A stretch of DNA of 64,000 nt, taken from Tetragenococcus halophilus. GTDB taxonomy: Bacteria; Bacillota; Bacilli; Lactobacillales; Enterococcaceae. The stretch is from assembly GCF_021474685.1 (NCBI RefSeq), contig NZ_JAKEIT010000003.1:46279-110278 (forward strand), in the 5' to 3' direction. Made by a program: the position numbers and the translations under genes. The notes beneath the pieces are model-generated. The model had not been told where the DNA came from. It ran no database searches and was given only the letters and a program-made list of their open reading frames with translations. Shown in pieces: positions 20,926 through 30,599 of this stretch; the first letter of the stretch is position 1, and each line of letters starts with the position of its first letter.

Positions 20926-20943
20926 ATTTCTACTGAAAAGCTA

Positions 20944-21001
20944 TTGTCAAATTTTTAGTTTTTATGGTATACTTTAAGTTTTGGTCAGTTTATGGTATAA
21001 T
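20944..21001 (+). promoter_or_regulatory. Two overlapping promoters for veg
   Basis: TTGTCA (20944-20949) and TATACT (20968-20973) are 18 bases apart with an extended -10 TGG. A second -10, TATAAT at 20996-21001, has the same preceding TTTATGG. The two -10 regions are near copies (TTTTATGGTATACT and GTTTATGGTATAAT), which looks like a small local duplication. Confidence 0.65.
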
Positions 21002-21020
21002 AGACGTTGAGGTGAATGTA

Positions 21021-21263
21021 ATGCCAACGACTCTAGCAACGATCAAAAAAGCCCTGGAAGAGCACATTGGCAGTAAAATTATGTTGGTGGCTCAGACAGG
21101 AAGAAAGCGTCAGACTCAACGTCGGGGCGTTTTGGCAGAAACATATCCAGCTGTTTTTGTCGTAGATTTAGATCCAGAAGAAAATTCATTTGAAAGAGTT
21201 TCTTACAGCTATTCAGATGTCTTAACAAAAGCAGTAGAAATTGAGTTTCTTGATGCAGTTTAA
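21021..21263 (+). CDS. veg: Veg family protein
   Basis: 80 residues, starting MPTTLATIKKALEEHIG. The Veg family is small and conserved in Firmicutes; the B. subtilis protein affects biofilm formation, but a molecular activity is not established. Basic residues in TGRKRQTQRRGVL fall in the middle. The GAGGTGAAT before the ATG at 21021 is better placed than the upstream in-frame start at 20964, which would overlap the promoter. In many Firmicutes veg lies next to ispE; here they are 16 kb apart. Confidence 0.88.
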   Translation: MPTTLATIKKALEEHIGSKIMLVAQTGRKRQTQRRGVLAETYPAVFVVDLDPEENSFERVSYSYSDVLTKAVEIEFLDAV

Positions 21264-21302
21264 TGAAGAAACATAAGCATTTTAATTAAAAATAAATTTT
21301 TT

Positions 21303-21343
21303 ATAGGAAAAAGTAGTTATTAACTACTTTTTCCTATTTTTTT
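21303..21343. terminator. Bidirectional terminator between veg and mscL
   Basis: ATAGGAAAAAGTAGTT and AACTACTTTTTCCTAT form a 16-base perfect stem with a T-run. The same stem serves the converging mscL. Confidence 0.85.
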
Positions 21344-21815
21344 ACTCTTTTATTGTTTCAGAATCTGAGTTTTCAGCGTCTGTTTCACTATTGTCTTCGT
21401 CTGTTTCAATAGGCAGGCCTTGCTCTTGACGTAGCAGATCACGAATTTCAGCTAAGTAATCTTCTGCAGCTGGAGCTTCTTCTTCTTGTTGTGTAAGTTT
21501 AGCTTTATTAGCAGTTTTGACAATTATAAATAAAATAAAACCGGTAAGAATAAAAATAATCACTGCGCTAACGATCTCACCAAATTGAAATGTTACACCA
21601 GGTACTGGAGACCAATCAAGAACGGATAGGGAACTTTCAAGATCTCTTGTGCCTGTAATGGCAGCTACAAACCAGCCAATCAATGGTGTAATCAAACCTT
21701 CAACAACTTGAGTGACAATAGCAGTAAAAGCACTACCAATAACGACGCCCACAGCTAGATCTAATACATCACCAGCTAAAATAAACTCTTTAAATTCTGA
21801 AAAAATTCTTTTCAC
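21342..21815 (-). CDS. mscL: Large-conductance mechanosensitive channel
   Basis: 157 residues. It forms a homopentameric pore that opens under membrane tension during osmotic downshift. The first helix reads VLDLAVGVVIGSAFTAIVTQVV (about 17-38, written here in family-typical form) and the second VIIFILTGFILFIIV (about 85-100). The cytoplasmic helix LAEIRDLLRQEQ is present. The C-terminal tail of about 20 residues is strongly acidic (rich in E, D, S) and longer than in E. coli (136 residues). GGAGGT precedes the start. Confidence 0.95.
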   Translation of the reverse strand: MKRIFSEFKEFILAGDVLDLAVGVVIGSAFTAIVTQVVEGLITPLIGWFVAAITGTRDLESSLSVLDWSPVPGVTFQFGEIVSAVIIFILTGFILFIIVKTANKAKLTQQEEEAPAAEDYLAEIRDLLRQEQGLPIETDEDNSETDAENSDSETIKE

Positions 21816-22012
21816 ATTTACACCTCCAATTTTGCTTTATTTTAGTATAACGAAACGAAATATTTTTTTGAAATAAATTGTTTTTAAAAAGTTAACATTA
21901 AATGACTCTTTATCCATTAAATTGAATTTTTCTTTTCTCAAGCTGGTGTATGTTATAATTATTTTTAAATAAAACATAGATTATCTATGATTTAGACTAA
22001 GGAGTATTAAAA

Positions 22013-23281
22013 ATGGCCATTTCGTTACAGCCAGGTGTGAAATTAACAGTCATTCCAACAGAAAAGTTTAAAACTGTTCGTTTATTTGTACGTTTTTCTA
22101 CTAAGCATCAAAAAATGGACGCTAGTAAGCGGGCATTACTAACGAACTTGTTGGAAACCAATAGTTTTAACTATCCTACGCAGACAAAATTAAGTGAAAA
22201 ACTTGCTGATTTGTATGGTGCCAGTTTTGGGTTAAATGTCAGCAAAAAAGGAAATATCCATCAAGTGAATTTAGTGATGAATTTGGTGAATGGTAAATAT
22301 ATTAATGAACAAGATATTTTTGAAGAAGGTGTAAAATTTATTCAAGAAATTTTGTTTCATCCAAATATTAAAGAAGGTGCCTTTGATCAAGAGACTTTTC
22401 AGCGTGAAAAAGAAAATATGATGGATTATTTAGAAAGTATAAAAGAAGATAAACAAACGCTAGCTGCTTTACGTTTACAGGAGTTGTATTTTGCTGAAGA
22501 TATTGATCAAAAAACACCCAGCTTTGGCACAAAAGAAGATCTAAGTTCTTTAAGTGCTTATGATTTAGCGCAAACTTATTATGAAATGATGACCCAAGAT
22601 CAAATTGATATTTTTGTTGTAGGAGATATTGAAGAAGAAAAGGTAAAAAAAGCAATTCAATCGCTAGCTTTTAGTCCTAGATCGCCCCTTCAAACAGAAA
22701 TATTTTATAAACAGGAGATAAAAGCAGAAGTACAATCAGAAATACTATACGAACCTGTAGTTCAAGCAAAATTAAATTTAGCTTATCAGACATCTATTTA
22801 CTATAATGATCAGAGACGTTTCTCTTTATTAGTGTTTAATGGTTTGTTTGGTGGATTTCCGCATTCAAAATTATTTATCAATGTACGAGAAAAAGCTAGT
22901 TTAGCTTATTATGCTTCTAGTATGTTTGATTCATTTCGTGGCATCGTCACGGTACAAACAGGTATTGATAGTAAAGACCGTAGTCGTGTTCTTTCATTAA
23001 TCGAGGAACAATTAGAAAGTATGAAATCAGGTGATTTTACTGAAAGTGAGTTGCAACAGACAAAAGTTATGCTCAAAAATCAATTTTTACTTTCTTTAGA
23101 CAGTTCTCGTGACTTAATAGAAATTGCTTATTTAAAACAGTGGTTTTCTGAATTAGTACAAGACGAAAAAGAATTTGAACAGAAGATTATGGCAGTAAGC
23201 AAAGAAGATGTGAAAAAAGTTGCAGCAGATCTTCAATTGCAAGCTATTTTTACAATAGATAAGGAGGTAGCTCATGAATAA
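22013..23281 (+). CDS. M16 peptidase-like protein, inactive type (YmfF/YfmF)
   Basis: 422 residues with the M16 fold but no HxxEH zinc motif, so it is probably the non-catalytic partner of the next gene. Recognisable M16 segments are KLADLYGASFGL near residue 64, FDQETFQREKENMMDYLES near 125, LFGGFPHSKLFINVREKASLAYY near 280 (arginine-tyrosine region) and the C-terminal third. It overlaps the M16 gene by eight bases, consistent with a heterodimer. The pair precedes rodZ and pgsA as in Bacillus ymf operons. Confidence 0.88.
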   Translation: MAISLQPGVKLTVIPTEKFKTVRLFVRFSTKHQKMDASKRALLTNLLETNSFNYPTQTKLSEKLADLYGASFGLNVSKKGNIHQVNLVMNLVNGKYINEQDIFEEGVKFIQEILFHPNIKEGAFDQETFQREKENMMDYLESIKEDKQTLAALRLQELYFAEDIDQKTPSFGTKEDLSSLSAYDLAQTYYEMMTQDQIDIFVVGDIEEEKVKKAIQSLAFSPRSPLQTEIFYKQEIKAEVQSEILYEPVVQAKLNLAYQTSIYYNDQRRFSLLVFNGLFGGFPHSKLFINVREKASLAYYASSMFDSFRGIVTVQTGIDSKDRSRVLSLIEEQLESMKSGDFTESELQQTKVMLKNQFLLSLDSSRDLIEIAYLKQWFSELVQDEKEFEQKIMAVSKEDVKKVAADLQLQAIFTIDKEVAHE

Positions 23282-24572
23282 AAAAGTTTATTCTGCTCTT
23301 AATGAAGAATTATATACAGAAGTTCTTGATAATGGATTGACTGTATTTATTTTACCTAAAAGAGAATTTCACAAAACTTACGGGCTATTTAGTACAAATT
23401 ATGGTTCTATTGATAACGAATTTGCTTACCAAGGGGAAAAGCGCAAGAAAGTACCTGATGGTATTGCACATTTTTTAGAGCATAAAATGTTTGAAAAAAA
23501 AGAAGGCGACGTTTTTCAAGAATTTGGACGCTTAGGCGCCTCTGCTAATGCATTTACTAGTTTCACTAAGACAAGTTACTTATTTTCTGCTACCGATCAT
23601 ATTAAAGATAACTTATTGACTCTACTTGACTTTGTTCAAGCGCCTTATTTTACACCAGAGACAGTTGAAAAAGAAAAAGGGATCATCGCACAAGAAATCC
23701 AAATGTATCAAGATAATCCAGATTGGCAGTTATTTTTTGGTCTTTTACAAAACCTTTATCCTAAGCATCCATTGCATATCGACATTGCAGGCACAGTTAA
23801 TAGTATAGACAAGATTACTGCTGCTGATCTTTATGAATGTTATCAAACTTTTTACCATCCAAGTAATATGATCCTTTTTGTTGTAGGTGATATTGACCCT
23901 CGAGAAACAATGTCTTGGGTTAAGAATAATCAAGCTGGGAAAAATTTTTCTGATATTCGTGAAATTTATCGATATTTCCCCCAGGAGACGCCATCTGATA
24001 TTAATGGCTATTCTTCTAAGGCAATGCCAGTTAGCCGGCCTAAAGCCACTCTTGGCGTAAGAGGGTTTCAAGAAAATCTACCCAAAGGAGATAAAGCGCA
24101 ATTACGCTTTAAAACAGCAATGAATTTGTTGTTACAATTACTTTTAGGAAATACAAGTAAAAACTATTTACGTTTGTATCAAGAAGGTATTATTGATGAT
24201 AGCTTTGGTTTTGACTTTTCTTTAGAACGCAGTTTTCATATGGCGGATTTTTCCAGTGATACAGGGCGACCTGAAGAGTTTTTGCAAGAAATTGAAGCTA
24301 TTCTTTTAAATTTTGCTAACGAAGAAGAAGTTAATGAGGAAAATTTAGAGCGACTTAAAAAGAAAATGTTAGGGAAGTACTTCCAATCACTTAATTCTTT
24401 AGAGTTTATTGCAAATCAATTTACACAAGATCTTTTTGGGACATTGACTTTATTTGATTTACCAGAGATCATTCGTTCGATCCAACTGCAGGATTGCCTT
24501 GATGCAGGGGATTGTTTACTACAAAAAGAAGCTATGGCGAGATTTTGTTTAAAACCAGAAAAAGAAGTTTAA
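23274..24572 (+). CDS. Zinc-dependent M16 family peptidase (YmfH)
   Basis: 432 residues. The HxxEH zinc-binding motif appears as HFLEH near residue 65, and the distal glutamate region is VEKEKGIIAQEIQMYQDNP near 133. It is probably the catalytic half of a heterodimer with the preceding gene. Its substrate is not known from the sequence; relatives include peptide-processing and quorum-peptide genes. It begins inside the end of the previous gene. Confidence 0.9.
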   Translation: MNKKVYSALNEELYTEVLDNGLTVFILPKREFHKTYGLFSTNYGSIDNEFAYQGEKRKKVPDGIAHFLEHKMFEKKEGDVFQEFGRLGASANAFTSFTKTSYLFSATDHIKDNLLTLLDFVQAPYFTPETVEKEKGIIAQEIQMYQDNPDWQLFFGLLQNLYPKHPLHIDIAGTVNSIDKITAADLYECYQTFYHPSNMILFVVGDIDPRETMSWVKNNQAGKNFSDIREIYRYFPQETPSDINGYSSKAMPVSRPKATLGVRGFQENLPKGDKAQLRFKTAMNLLLQLLLGNTSKNYLRLYQEGIIDDSFGFDFSLERSFHMADFSSDTGRPEEFLQEIEAILLNFANEEEVNEENLERLKKKMLGKYFQSLNSLEFIANQFTQDLFGTLTLFDLPEIIRSIQLQDCLDAGDCLLQKEAMARFCLKPEKEV

Positions 24573-24668
24573 AATTTATTTGAAGGTAGAGCAATTATTA
24601 TCTTTGCCGGACTTTTTTATGGTATTCTAAAAGTAGAATGATAAAAAAAGACTGGAGTAGATGTAAGC

Positions 24669-25550
24669 GTGGGCAATGAAATCATAATTGGTGAAAGATT
24701 GCGGCAAGCCCGTTTGGATAAAAACATCAGTATCGATGAGCTGCAACAAAAAACAAAAATTCAGAAACGCTATCTTGAAGCGATCGAAAAAGGCGATTTT
24801 GAAGCATTACCGGGTACTTATTATGTACGTTCATTTATTCGGCAGTATGCACAAGTTGTCGACGAAGATGGTGATTTTTTAGTCGACATTTATGATGAAA
24901 AAGCTAGTTTCGAGCCAGAGGGAAAACGGGCGGAACCTGAAACTGTACAAGGTTCTAGAAAAGCGTTGCATGAGGGGAAAGCTCGTGATAAAAAAACGCG
25001 AGATTACTTACCGGTGGCCTTATTAGGCATTATTGCATTTATGATTGTAGGTGTAATCGCTTATGTGGCTTGGCAAGATCGTAATTCTGATCCTGTGATC
25101 GGACAAACTGCTTCTTCCATGGAAGTAGATGGCTCTGTTACAACCGAACAAGATTCCTCTACAAATCAAGAAAGTACAGAGTCAAGTCAGACTGAAACTA
25201 GCTCTTCTGAAGAAGATGAGATGGAAATCTCAATGGAAGATTCAACTCAGTCACAAGCAACAATTCGAGTAACTGAAGCAAAAGAACCTTTAGAACTAGA
25301 GTTTACGGCTAAAAATGATCGCGCTTGGGTTGGCGTTTCTGTTAATGGCGATTATTCTTTACAAGAAACATTGGAGCCAGGACAAAACGAGAGTACGACG
25401 ATACCAGAGGGAACAGAAAGCTTTGTGGTAACCTTAGGTGCTAGTGCGAATATTGATCTTAAAGCAAACGATAAAGAAGTAGATTTTGATGATCCTGATT
25501 ACGAAGCGTTGCAGAAAAATTTGAATTTTGAGGTAACGTATCAAGATTAA
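24669..25550 (+). CDS. RodZ-like protein (YmfM family)
   Basis: 293 residues starting at GTG (GGAG lies upstream). Domains in order: an N-terminal helix-turn-helix of the RodZ type (GERLRQARLDKNISIDELQ, then LPGTYYVRSFIRQYA near residue 48), a basic juxtamembrane stretch, one membrane helix (about 115-135), a Ser/Thr/Glu-rich linker (about 145-195) and a C-terminal beta domain (about 197-293). RodZ links MreB-type filaments to wall synthesis in rods; in coccoid relatives the role is less clear. The gene follows the M16 pair and precedes pgsA. Confidence 0.85.
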   Translation: MGNEIIIGERLRQARLDKNISIDELQQKTKIQKRYLEAIEKGDFEALPGTYYVRSFIRQYAQVVDEDGDFLVDIYDEKASFEPEGKRAEPETVQGSRKALHEGKARDKKTRDYLPVALLGIIAFMIVGVIAYVAWQDRNSDPVIGQTASSMEVDGSVTTEQDSSTNQESTESSQTETSSSEEDEMEISMEDSTQSQATIRVTEAKEPLELEFTAKNDRAWVGVSVNGDYSLQETLEPGQNESTTIPEGTESFVVTLGASANIDLKANDKEVDFDDPDYEALQKNLNFEVTYQD

Positions 25551-25605
25551 ATAATAAAGGAAAGGAATGTATCGCTGATTTTATCAGAGATACGAGGGAT
25601 ATAAA

Positions 25606-26187
25606 GTGAATTTACCAAATAAACTTACTGTTATTAGAATGTTAATGATCCCCATTTTTATGGTGGTGGTTCTTGCGCCATTAGATTGGGGTGTATTATC
25701 TGTAGGTAATACTCAACTAGCTGTAACCAATTTAGTGGGAGCAGTGATCTTTGCTGTAGCAAGTTTTACTGACTGGCTTGATGGAGAAATCGCGCGTAAA
25801 CAAGGGCTAGTGACAAATTTTGGAAAATTTGCCGATCCATTAGCCGATAAAATGTTGGTTATGACAGCATTTGTTTTATTAGTTGAACTAGGCAAGGCCC
25901 CCGGCTGGGTTGTCGTTATTATTGTATGTCGTGAATTGGCGATCACCGGTTTACGCTTGCTGATTGTTGAACAAAATGGCAGTGTAATGGCCGCAGCATG
26001 GCCAGGAAAGATTAAAACAGCTACGCAAATGTTTGCTATTATCTTTTTATATATTAATAATATACCGTTTAATCTTATCTCTTTACCATTAGGAGAAATC
26101 CTGTTATATGTTTGTCTTTTCTTCACGCTATATTCAGGAGTGGATTACTTTGTTAAAAATGCCGGCGTATTTAAAGGTTCGTTGTAA
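25606..26187 (+). CDS. pgsA: CDP-diacylglycerol-glycerol-3-phosphate 3-phosphatidyltransferase
   Basis: 193 residues, GTG start preceded by GAGGGAT. It makes phosphatidylglycerol phosphate in the membrane. The CDP-alcohol phosphotransferase signature is visible at about residues 55-83, with DWLDGEIARKQG followed by FGKFADPLADKM. Several hydrophobic helices surround it. It lies between rodZ and cinA, the common ymfM-pgsA-cinA-recA order. Confidence 0.95.
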   Translation: MNLPNKLTVIRMLMIPIFMVVVLAPLDWGVLSVGNTQLAVTNLVGAVIFAVASFTDWLDGEIARKQGLVTNFGKFADPLADKMLVMTAFVLLVELGKAPGWVVVIIVCRELAITGLRLLIVEQNGSVMAAAWPGKIKTATQMFAIIFLYINNIPFNLISLPLGEILLYVCLFFTLYSGVDYFVKNAGVFKGSL

Positions 26188-26326
26188 GTTATGAATAAAA
26201 AGTATAAACGAATGGGCAAACGTTGTGGAGATGTTTGACCATTCGATTTTTTCTTTAAACTAAAAATTTAACTATTTTAAAATGAAAACCAGACTTTTTG
26301 CGTACTTAATAGTAGGAGCGAGAAAA

Positions 26327-27568
26327 ATGAAAGCAGAAATCATAGCAGTAGGAACAGAAATTTTGTTAGGACAAATTGATAATACGAATACAACTTTTTT
26401 AGCGGGAGAATTAGCTGGATTAGGAATTGAAGTTTATTATCAAAGTGTTGTAGGAGACAATCCTCAACGCTTGGAAGAAGCATTGGAGTTAGCGGACCAA
26501 AGAAGTGATTTAACCGTTTTGTGTGGTGGGTTAGGCCCTACAGACGATGACCTAACAAAACAAGTTACAGCAAAACATGTGGGGCAAGAATTAGTGACAG
26601 ATGAAGGGGGTTATCAAAACTTATTAGCTTTTTTTGAAAAACGAGAACGACCAATGACAGAAAATAATCGTTTACAAGCTCTAGTTTTCAAAGATGGAGA
26701 ATCATTACAAAATAGTAATGGTTTGGCTGTAGGGATTTTTTATCAAATGCCAACAGGTAAATCTTATTTACTATTACCAGGGCCACCTAATGAATTAAAA
26801 CCTATGTTTTTTAACGAAGTTATTCCTTTATTACAAAAACATTTTCAAACAGATGAACAGTTAATTTCGCGCGTGTTGCGTTTTTATGGTATCGGAGAAT
26901 CAGAACTCGTTACTAAATTAGCAGATCTAATCAAACATCAAAGCAATCCAACGATTGCATCATATGCTAAACCTAATGAAGTTACTTTGCGTTTGACTGT
27001 TAGTACCACAGATAAAAATGAGGGAAAACAAAAACTGGATCAAATGGAAGAAGTAATATTAGATCGGGTTGGTGACTACTTTTATGGTTACGGAGAAAAT
27101 AATTCTTTAGTAGAAGTTGTTGTTGAACTATTAAAGAAACAGAAAAAAACCGTAAGTGCAGCTGAAAGTTTGACTGCAGGTAGTTTTCAAGCAATGTTAG
27201 GTAGTGTTTCTGGTGTGTCCGAAGTTTACCCTGGTGGTTTTGTTACTTACTCAGAAACTACCAAAGAACAATTACTCCAACTTGATTCGAAAATGTTAGA
27301 AAAATATGGAACTGTTAGTAAAGAATGTGCAGAAGCGATGGCAATACAAGCAAAAAAACTAGCCCATAGTGACTTTGCACTTTCTTTTACCGGAGTAGCC
27401 GGACCGGATTCACTAGAAGATCAAAAAGCAGGGACGGTTTGGATAGGTTTAGCAACTGAAGAAGGCGTGGAAAGTTATTTATACCACTTTACTCGTAATC
27501 GGAACGATATTCGTTATAGCGCAGTCATGACTGGTTTAGATTTATTAAGGAGAAAATTAATAAAATAA
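26327..27568 (+). CDS. cinA: CinA family protein
   Basis: 413 residues. Two domains: an N-terminal molybdopterin-binding-like domain ([21 protein letters not shown], then [14 protein letters not shown] near residue 67) and a C-terminal amidohydrolase-like domain ([20 protein letters not shown] near 280, [11 protein letters not shown] near 350). The family includes nicotinamide mononucleotide deamidase activity and a competence-linked role. GTAGGAGCG before 26327 fixes this ATG and rules out the longer upstream reading from 26282. cinA precedes recA, as in many Firmicutes. Confidence 0.93.
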   Translation: MKAEIIAVGTEILLGQIDNTNTTFLAGELAGLGIEVYYQSVVGDNPQRLEEALELADQRSDLTVLCGGLGPTDDDLTKQVTAKHVGQELVTDEGGYQNLLAFFEKRERPMTENNRLQALVFKDGESLQNSNGLAVGIFYQMPTGKSYLLLPGPPNELKPMFFNEVIPLLQKHFQTDEQLISRVLRFYGIGESELVTKLADLIKHQSNPTIASYAKPNEVTLRLTVSTTDKNEGKQKLDQMEEVILDRVGDYFYGYGENNSLVEVVVELLKKQKKTVSAAESLTAGSFQAMLGSVSGVSEVYPGGFVTYSETTKEQLLQLDSKMLEKYGTVSKECAEAMAIQAKKLAHSDFALSFTGVAGPDSLEDQKAGTVWIGLATEEGVESYLYHFTRNRNDIRYSAVMTGLDLLRRKLIK

Positions 27569-27571
27569 ATA

Positions 27572-27585
27572 CGAATATTTGTTCG
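27572..27585. promoter_or_regulatory. LexA (SOS) box upstream of recA
   Basis: CGAATATTTGTTCG matches the Firmicutes LexA/DinR box CGAACATATGTTCG at 12 of 14 bases with both CGAA and TTCG ends intact. It sits 19 bases upstream of the -35 element of recA, not over it. Confidence 0.7.
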
Positions 27586-27603
27586 CTTTTTTCTTGCTTT
27601 TTT

Positions 27604-27631
27604 TTGAAAAAAACGCTATGATAGGTATACA
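27604..27631 (+). promoter_or_regulatory. recA promoter
   Basis: TTGAAA (27604-27609) and TATACA (27626-27631), spaced by 16 bases, lie 50 bases before the recA start. Confidence 0.6.
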
Positions 27632-27681
27632 ATTAAATGAGTACACAAGTAGTTTTTATCATATAAGGAGGTTTATCTTAA

Positions 27682-28728
27682 TTGGCAGATGACCGCAAAG
27701 CAGCACTAGATACTGCATTAAAAAAGATTGAGAAAAATTTTGGCAAGGGCGCTATTATGAAACTAGGGGAAAAGGCTGATCAACAGATTTCAACTATCCC
27801 TAGTGGCTCACTTGCATTAGATGTCGCATTAGGAGTTGGTGGTTACCCACGAGGCCGTATCGTAGAAGTATATGGTCCTGAAAGTTCAGGTAAAACGACC
27901 GTTGCTCTTCACGCTGTAGCAGAAGTTCAAAAGCAAGGGGGAACAGCTGCTTTTATTGACGCAGAAAACGCCTTGGACCCACAATATGCAGAACACTTAG
28001 GTGTTAATATTGATGAATTATTACTATCTCAGCCTGACACAGGCGAACAAGGATTAGAAATCGCTGATGCCTTAGTTTCAAGTGGCGCTGTTGATATTGT
28101 GGTAGTCGATTCAGTCGCAGCCTTGGTTCCAAGAGCAGAAATCGATGGCGAAATGGGGGATACTCACGTTGGTTTACAAGCACGTTTGATGTCTCAAGCA
28201 TTGCGTAAGCTATCTGGTTCGATCAATAAAACTAAAACGATTGCTCTATTTATTAACCAAATCCGAGAAAAAGTTGGGGTTATGTTTGGTAGCCCGGAAA
28301 CTACGCCAGGTGGGCGCGCATTAAAATTTTATTCTACGGTACGTTTAGAAGTTCGACGAGCTGAACAATTAAAATCTGGTACAGATATTATTGGTAACCG
28401 TACCAAGCTTAAAGTTGTGAAAAATAAAGTTGCTCCTCCATTTAAGATAGCTCAAGTAGATATTATGTATGGAGAAGGAATTTCACAAGTAGGTGAATTA
28501 TTGGATATGGCCGTAGAAAAAGATCTTATTGACAAGAGTGGCGCATGGTATTCTTATAAAGAAGATCGGATTGGCCAAGGACGTGAAAATGTGAAAAAAT
28601 ATATGAAAGAACGTCCGGAAATGGTCGCTGAAATATCAGCGCTTGTTCGTAAAGCTTACGGTATTGATGATTCTGAATCAGCAGAAGAAGAAGGACAAGA
28701 AGAACTTCCTTTAGAGGAAAAGTCATAA
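27682..28728 (+). CDS. recA: RecA recombinase
   Basis: 348 residues, TTG start. AAGGAGG at 27665-27671 lies ten bases before it, and the peptide begins [12 protein letters not shown] with family spacing. RecA binds single-stranded DNA, drives strand exchange and triggers LexA self-cleavage. Walker A is GPESSGKTT near residue 65, VVDSVAAL lies near 140, and the loop residues [13 protein letters not shown] near 193. The C-terminus ends in an acidic tail ([12 protein letters not shown]). It has an SOS box and promoter upstream and a strong terminator downstream. Confidence 0.98.
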   Translation: MADDRKAALDTALKKIEKNFGKGAIMKLGEKADQQISTIPSGSLALDVALGVGGYPRGRIVEVYGPESSGKTTVALHAVAEVQKQGGTAAFIDAENALDPQYAEHLGVNIDELLLSQPDTGEQGLEIADALVSSGAVDIVVVDSVAALVPRAEIDGEMGDTHVGLQARLMSQALRKLSGSINKTKTIALFINQIREKVGVMFGSPETTPGGRALKFYSTVRLEVRRAEQLKSGTDIIGNRTKLKVVKNKVAPPFKIAQVDIMYGEGISQVGELLDMAVEKDLIDKSGAWYSYKEDRIGQGRENVKKYMKERPEMVAEISALVRKAYGIDDSESAEEEGQEELPLEEKS

Positions 28729-28742
28729 GAATAAATATTTTT

Positions 28743-28786
28743 ACGCTTTTTACGGGAATTATTTTCCGTAAAAAGCGTTTTTGTTT
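28743..28786 (+). terminator. Intrinsic terminator after recA
   Basis: ACGCTTTTTACGG and CCGTAAAAAGCGT form a 13-base stem followed by TTTTTGTTTTG. Confidence 0.88.
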
Positions 28787-28985
28787 TGTTGAATAACAAT
28801 GTGAAAAAGCGATTAATTAATAACTCTCACTTTTTAAGTTGACACTCCTTAGTACAAACATTAAAATTAAACTGTGTGTATTACACACATATGCAAGTAG
28901 GCATATTGGTAATTTATTTGTAAGTATGTTTATCAAAAAACTACAAAAGATGAAAATATAAAGATAGTCTGGAGGTGATTTACCA

Positions 28986-30542
28986 ATGGGATTGAACATT
29001 CTCCTCGCTATCATCGGTTTAATTGTCGGGCTTTTATGCGGAGTTTTTTATACAAAATATCGTCATCAAAAAGAGATAGACGTTGCCAGTCAAAGTGCTG
29101 ATAGCATTTTGTCTAGTGCAAAAAAAGAAGCAGAAACTCTGAAAAAAGAAGCGTTGTTAGAAGCTAAGGAAGAAAATCAGAAATACCGGTCAGAAATTGA
29201 AAGTGAGTTGAAAGAAAATAAAAGTGAATTAAAATCGCAAGAAAATCGCTTACTGCAAAGAGAACAATTACTTGATCGAAAAGATGATTCTTTGGAGAAA
29301 CGTGAACAATCATTGACGGATAAGGAAAATAACGTTAGTGAAAAACAACAATTAATTGACGAGCGAGAAAATGAGATCGAAGAACTTATTCAAAAACAAC
29401 AAGATGAGTTAGAAAGAGTCGCTGCACTGTCAAAAGATGATGCAAAAGATATGATCATGAAATCAACAGAAGAAGAATTGGATCATGAATTAACTGTAAT
29501 GGTTAAAGAATCAGAACAGCAAGCCAAAGACGAAGCTAATCGTAAGGCAAAAGATATCTTATCTTTAGCTATTCAAAGTTGTGCTGCCGACCAAGTTTCT
29601 GAAACGACAGTTTCTGTTGTTAATTTACCAAATGATGAAATGAAAGGGCGTATTATTGGTCGTGAAGGTCGTAATATCCGAACCCTTGAAACGTTGACAG
29701 GAATTGATCTAATTATTGATGATACACCAGAAGCGGTCGTATTATCTGGTTTTGACCCAATTCGCCGAGAAACGGCGCGTATGGCCTTGGAAAAATTGAT
29801 TCAGGATGGACGTATCCATCCAGCACGTATTGAAGAGATGGTTGAAAAGGCTCGCAAAGAAATGGATGCTCGTATTCGTGATTATGGTGAACAAACCGTT
29901 TTTGATCTTGGAATACATAGCTTACATCCAGATCTAATTAAAATTTTAGGACGGATGCACTTTAGAACGAGTTATGGTCAAAATGCTTTGAATCATTCTA
30001 TTGAAGTGGCAAAATTAACTGGAGTATTAGCTGCTGAATTGGATGAAGATGTTCAGTTAGCTAAACGTGCAGGTCTTTTGCATGATATAGGAAAAGCATT
30101 AGATCGTGAAGTTGAAGGATCTCACGTACAAATAGGAGCTGAATTAGCTGCTAAGTATAAGGAGGACCCTGTTGTTATTAATGCAATAGCTTCTCACCAT
30201 GGAGATACAGAAGCAACTTCTGTTATTTCTGTTTTAGTGGCTGCTGCAGACGCGATTTCTGCGGCTAGACCAGGCGCAAGAAGTGAATCCCTAGAAAATT
30301 ATATTCGTCGTTTGGAAAACTTAGAAAATATTTCTAATAGTTTTGAAGGAGTTTCTTATAGTTTTGCTGTGCAAGCAGGACGTGAAGTACGTGTAATGGT
30401 TAAACCTGAAGAAATAACCGATATGGATGCAATTCGTTTGGTTCGTGATATACGTAAAAGAATTGAAGACGAGCTAAATTACCCAGGTAATATTAAAGTT
30501 ACTGTAATAAGAGAAACTCGAGCGACTGAATATGCGAAATAA
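28986..30542 (+). CDS. rny: Ribonuclease Y
   Basis: 518 residues. RNase Y is the main membrane-bound endonuclease that starts mRNA decay in many Firmicutes. Domains: an N-terminal membrane anchor (about residues 1-22), a long charged coiled coil (about 30-200), a KH domain ([14 protein letters not shown] near 219), and an HD domain with HSIEVAKL near 336 and [10 protein letters not shown] near 361. GGAGGTGATT precedes the ATG by six bases. It stands between two terminators, next to recA. Confidence 0.96.
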   Translation: MGLNILLAIIGLIVGLLCGVFYTKYRHQKEIDVASQSADSILSSAKKEAETLKKEALLEAKEENQKYRSEIESELKENKSELKSQENRLLQREQLLDRKDDSLEKREQSLTDKENNVSEKQQLIDERENEIEELIQKQQDELERVAALSKDDAKDMIMKSTEEELDHELTVMVKESEQQAKDEANRKAKDILSLAIQSCAADQVSETTVSVVNLPNDEMKGRIIGREGRNIRTLETLTGIDLIIDDTPEAVVLSGFDPIRRETARMALEKLIQDGRIHPARIEEMVEKARKEMDARIRDYGEQTVFDLGIHSLHPDLIKILGRMHFRTSYGQNALNHSIEVAKLTGVLAAELDEDVQLAKRAGLLHDIGKALDREVEGSHVQIGAELAAKYKEDPVVINAIASHHGDTEATSVISVLVAAADAISAARPGARSESLENYIRRLENLENISNSFEGVSYSFAVQAGREVRVMVKPEEITDMDAIRLVRDIRKRIEDELNYPGNIKVTVIRETRATEYAK

Positions 30543-30550
30543 TAAATATA

Positions 30551-30599
30551 AAAAAAACAAAGGAACGATCTTTTAAATAGACCGTTCCTTTGTTTTTTT
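30551..30599. terminator. Bidirectional terminator between rny and the treR-like gene
   Basis: AAACAAAGGAACG pairs with CGTTCCTTTGTTT, with an added TC/GA pair, and T-runs on both strands. Confidence 0.88.

Noticed and set aside
22013..23281. First M16 gene lacks HxxEH
   Set aside because: Paired M16 proteins normally have one inactive partner; this is expected and not a mutation.
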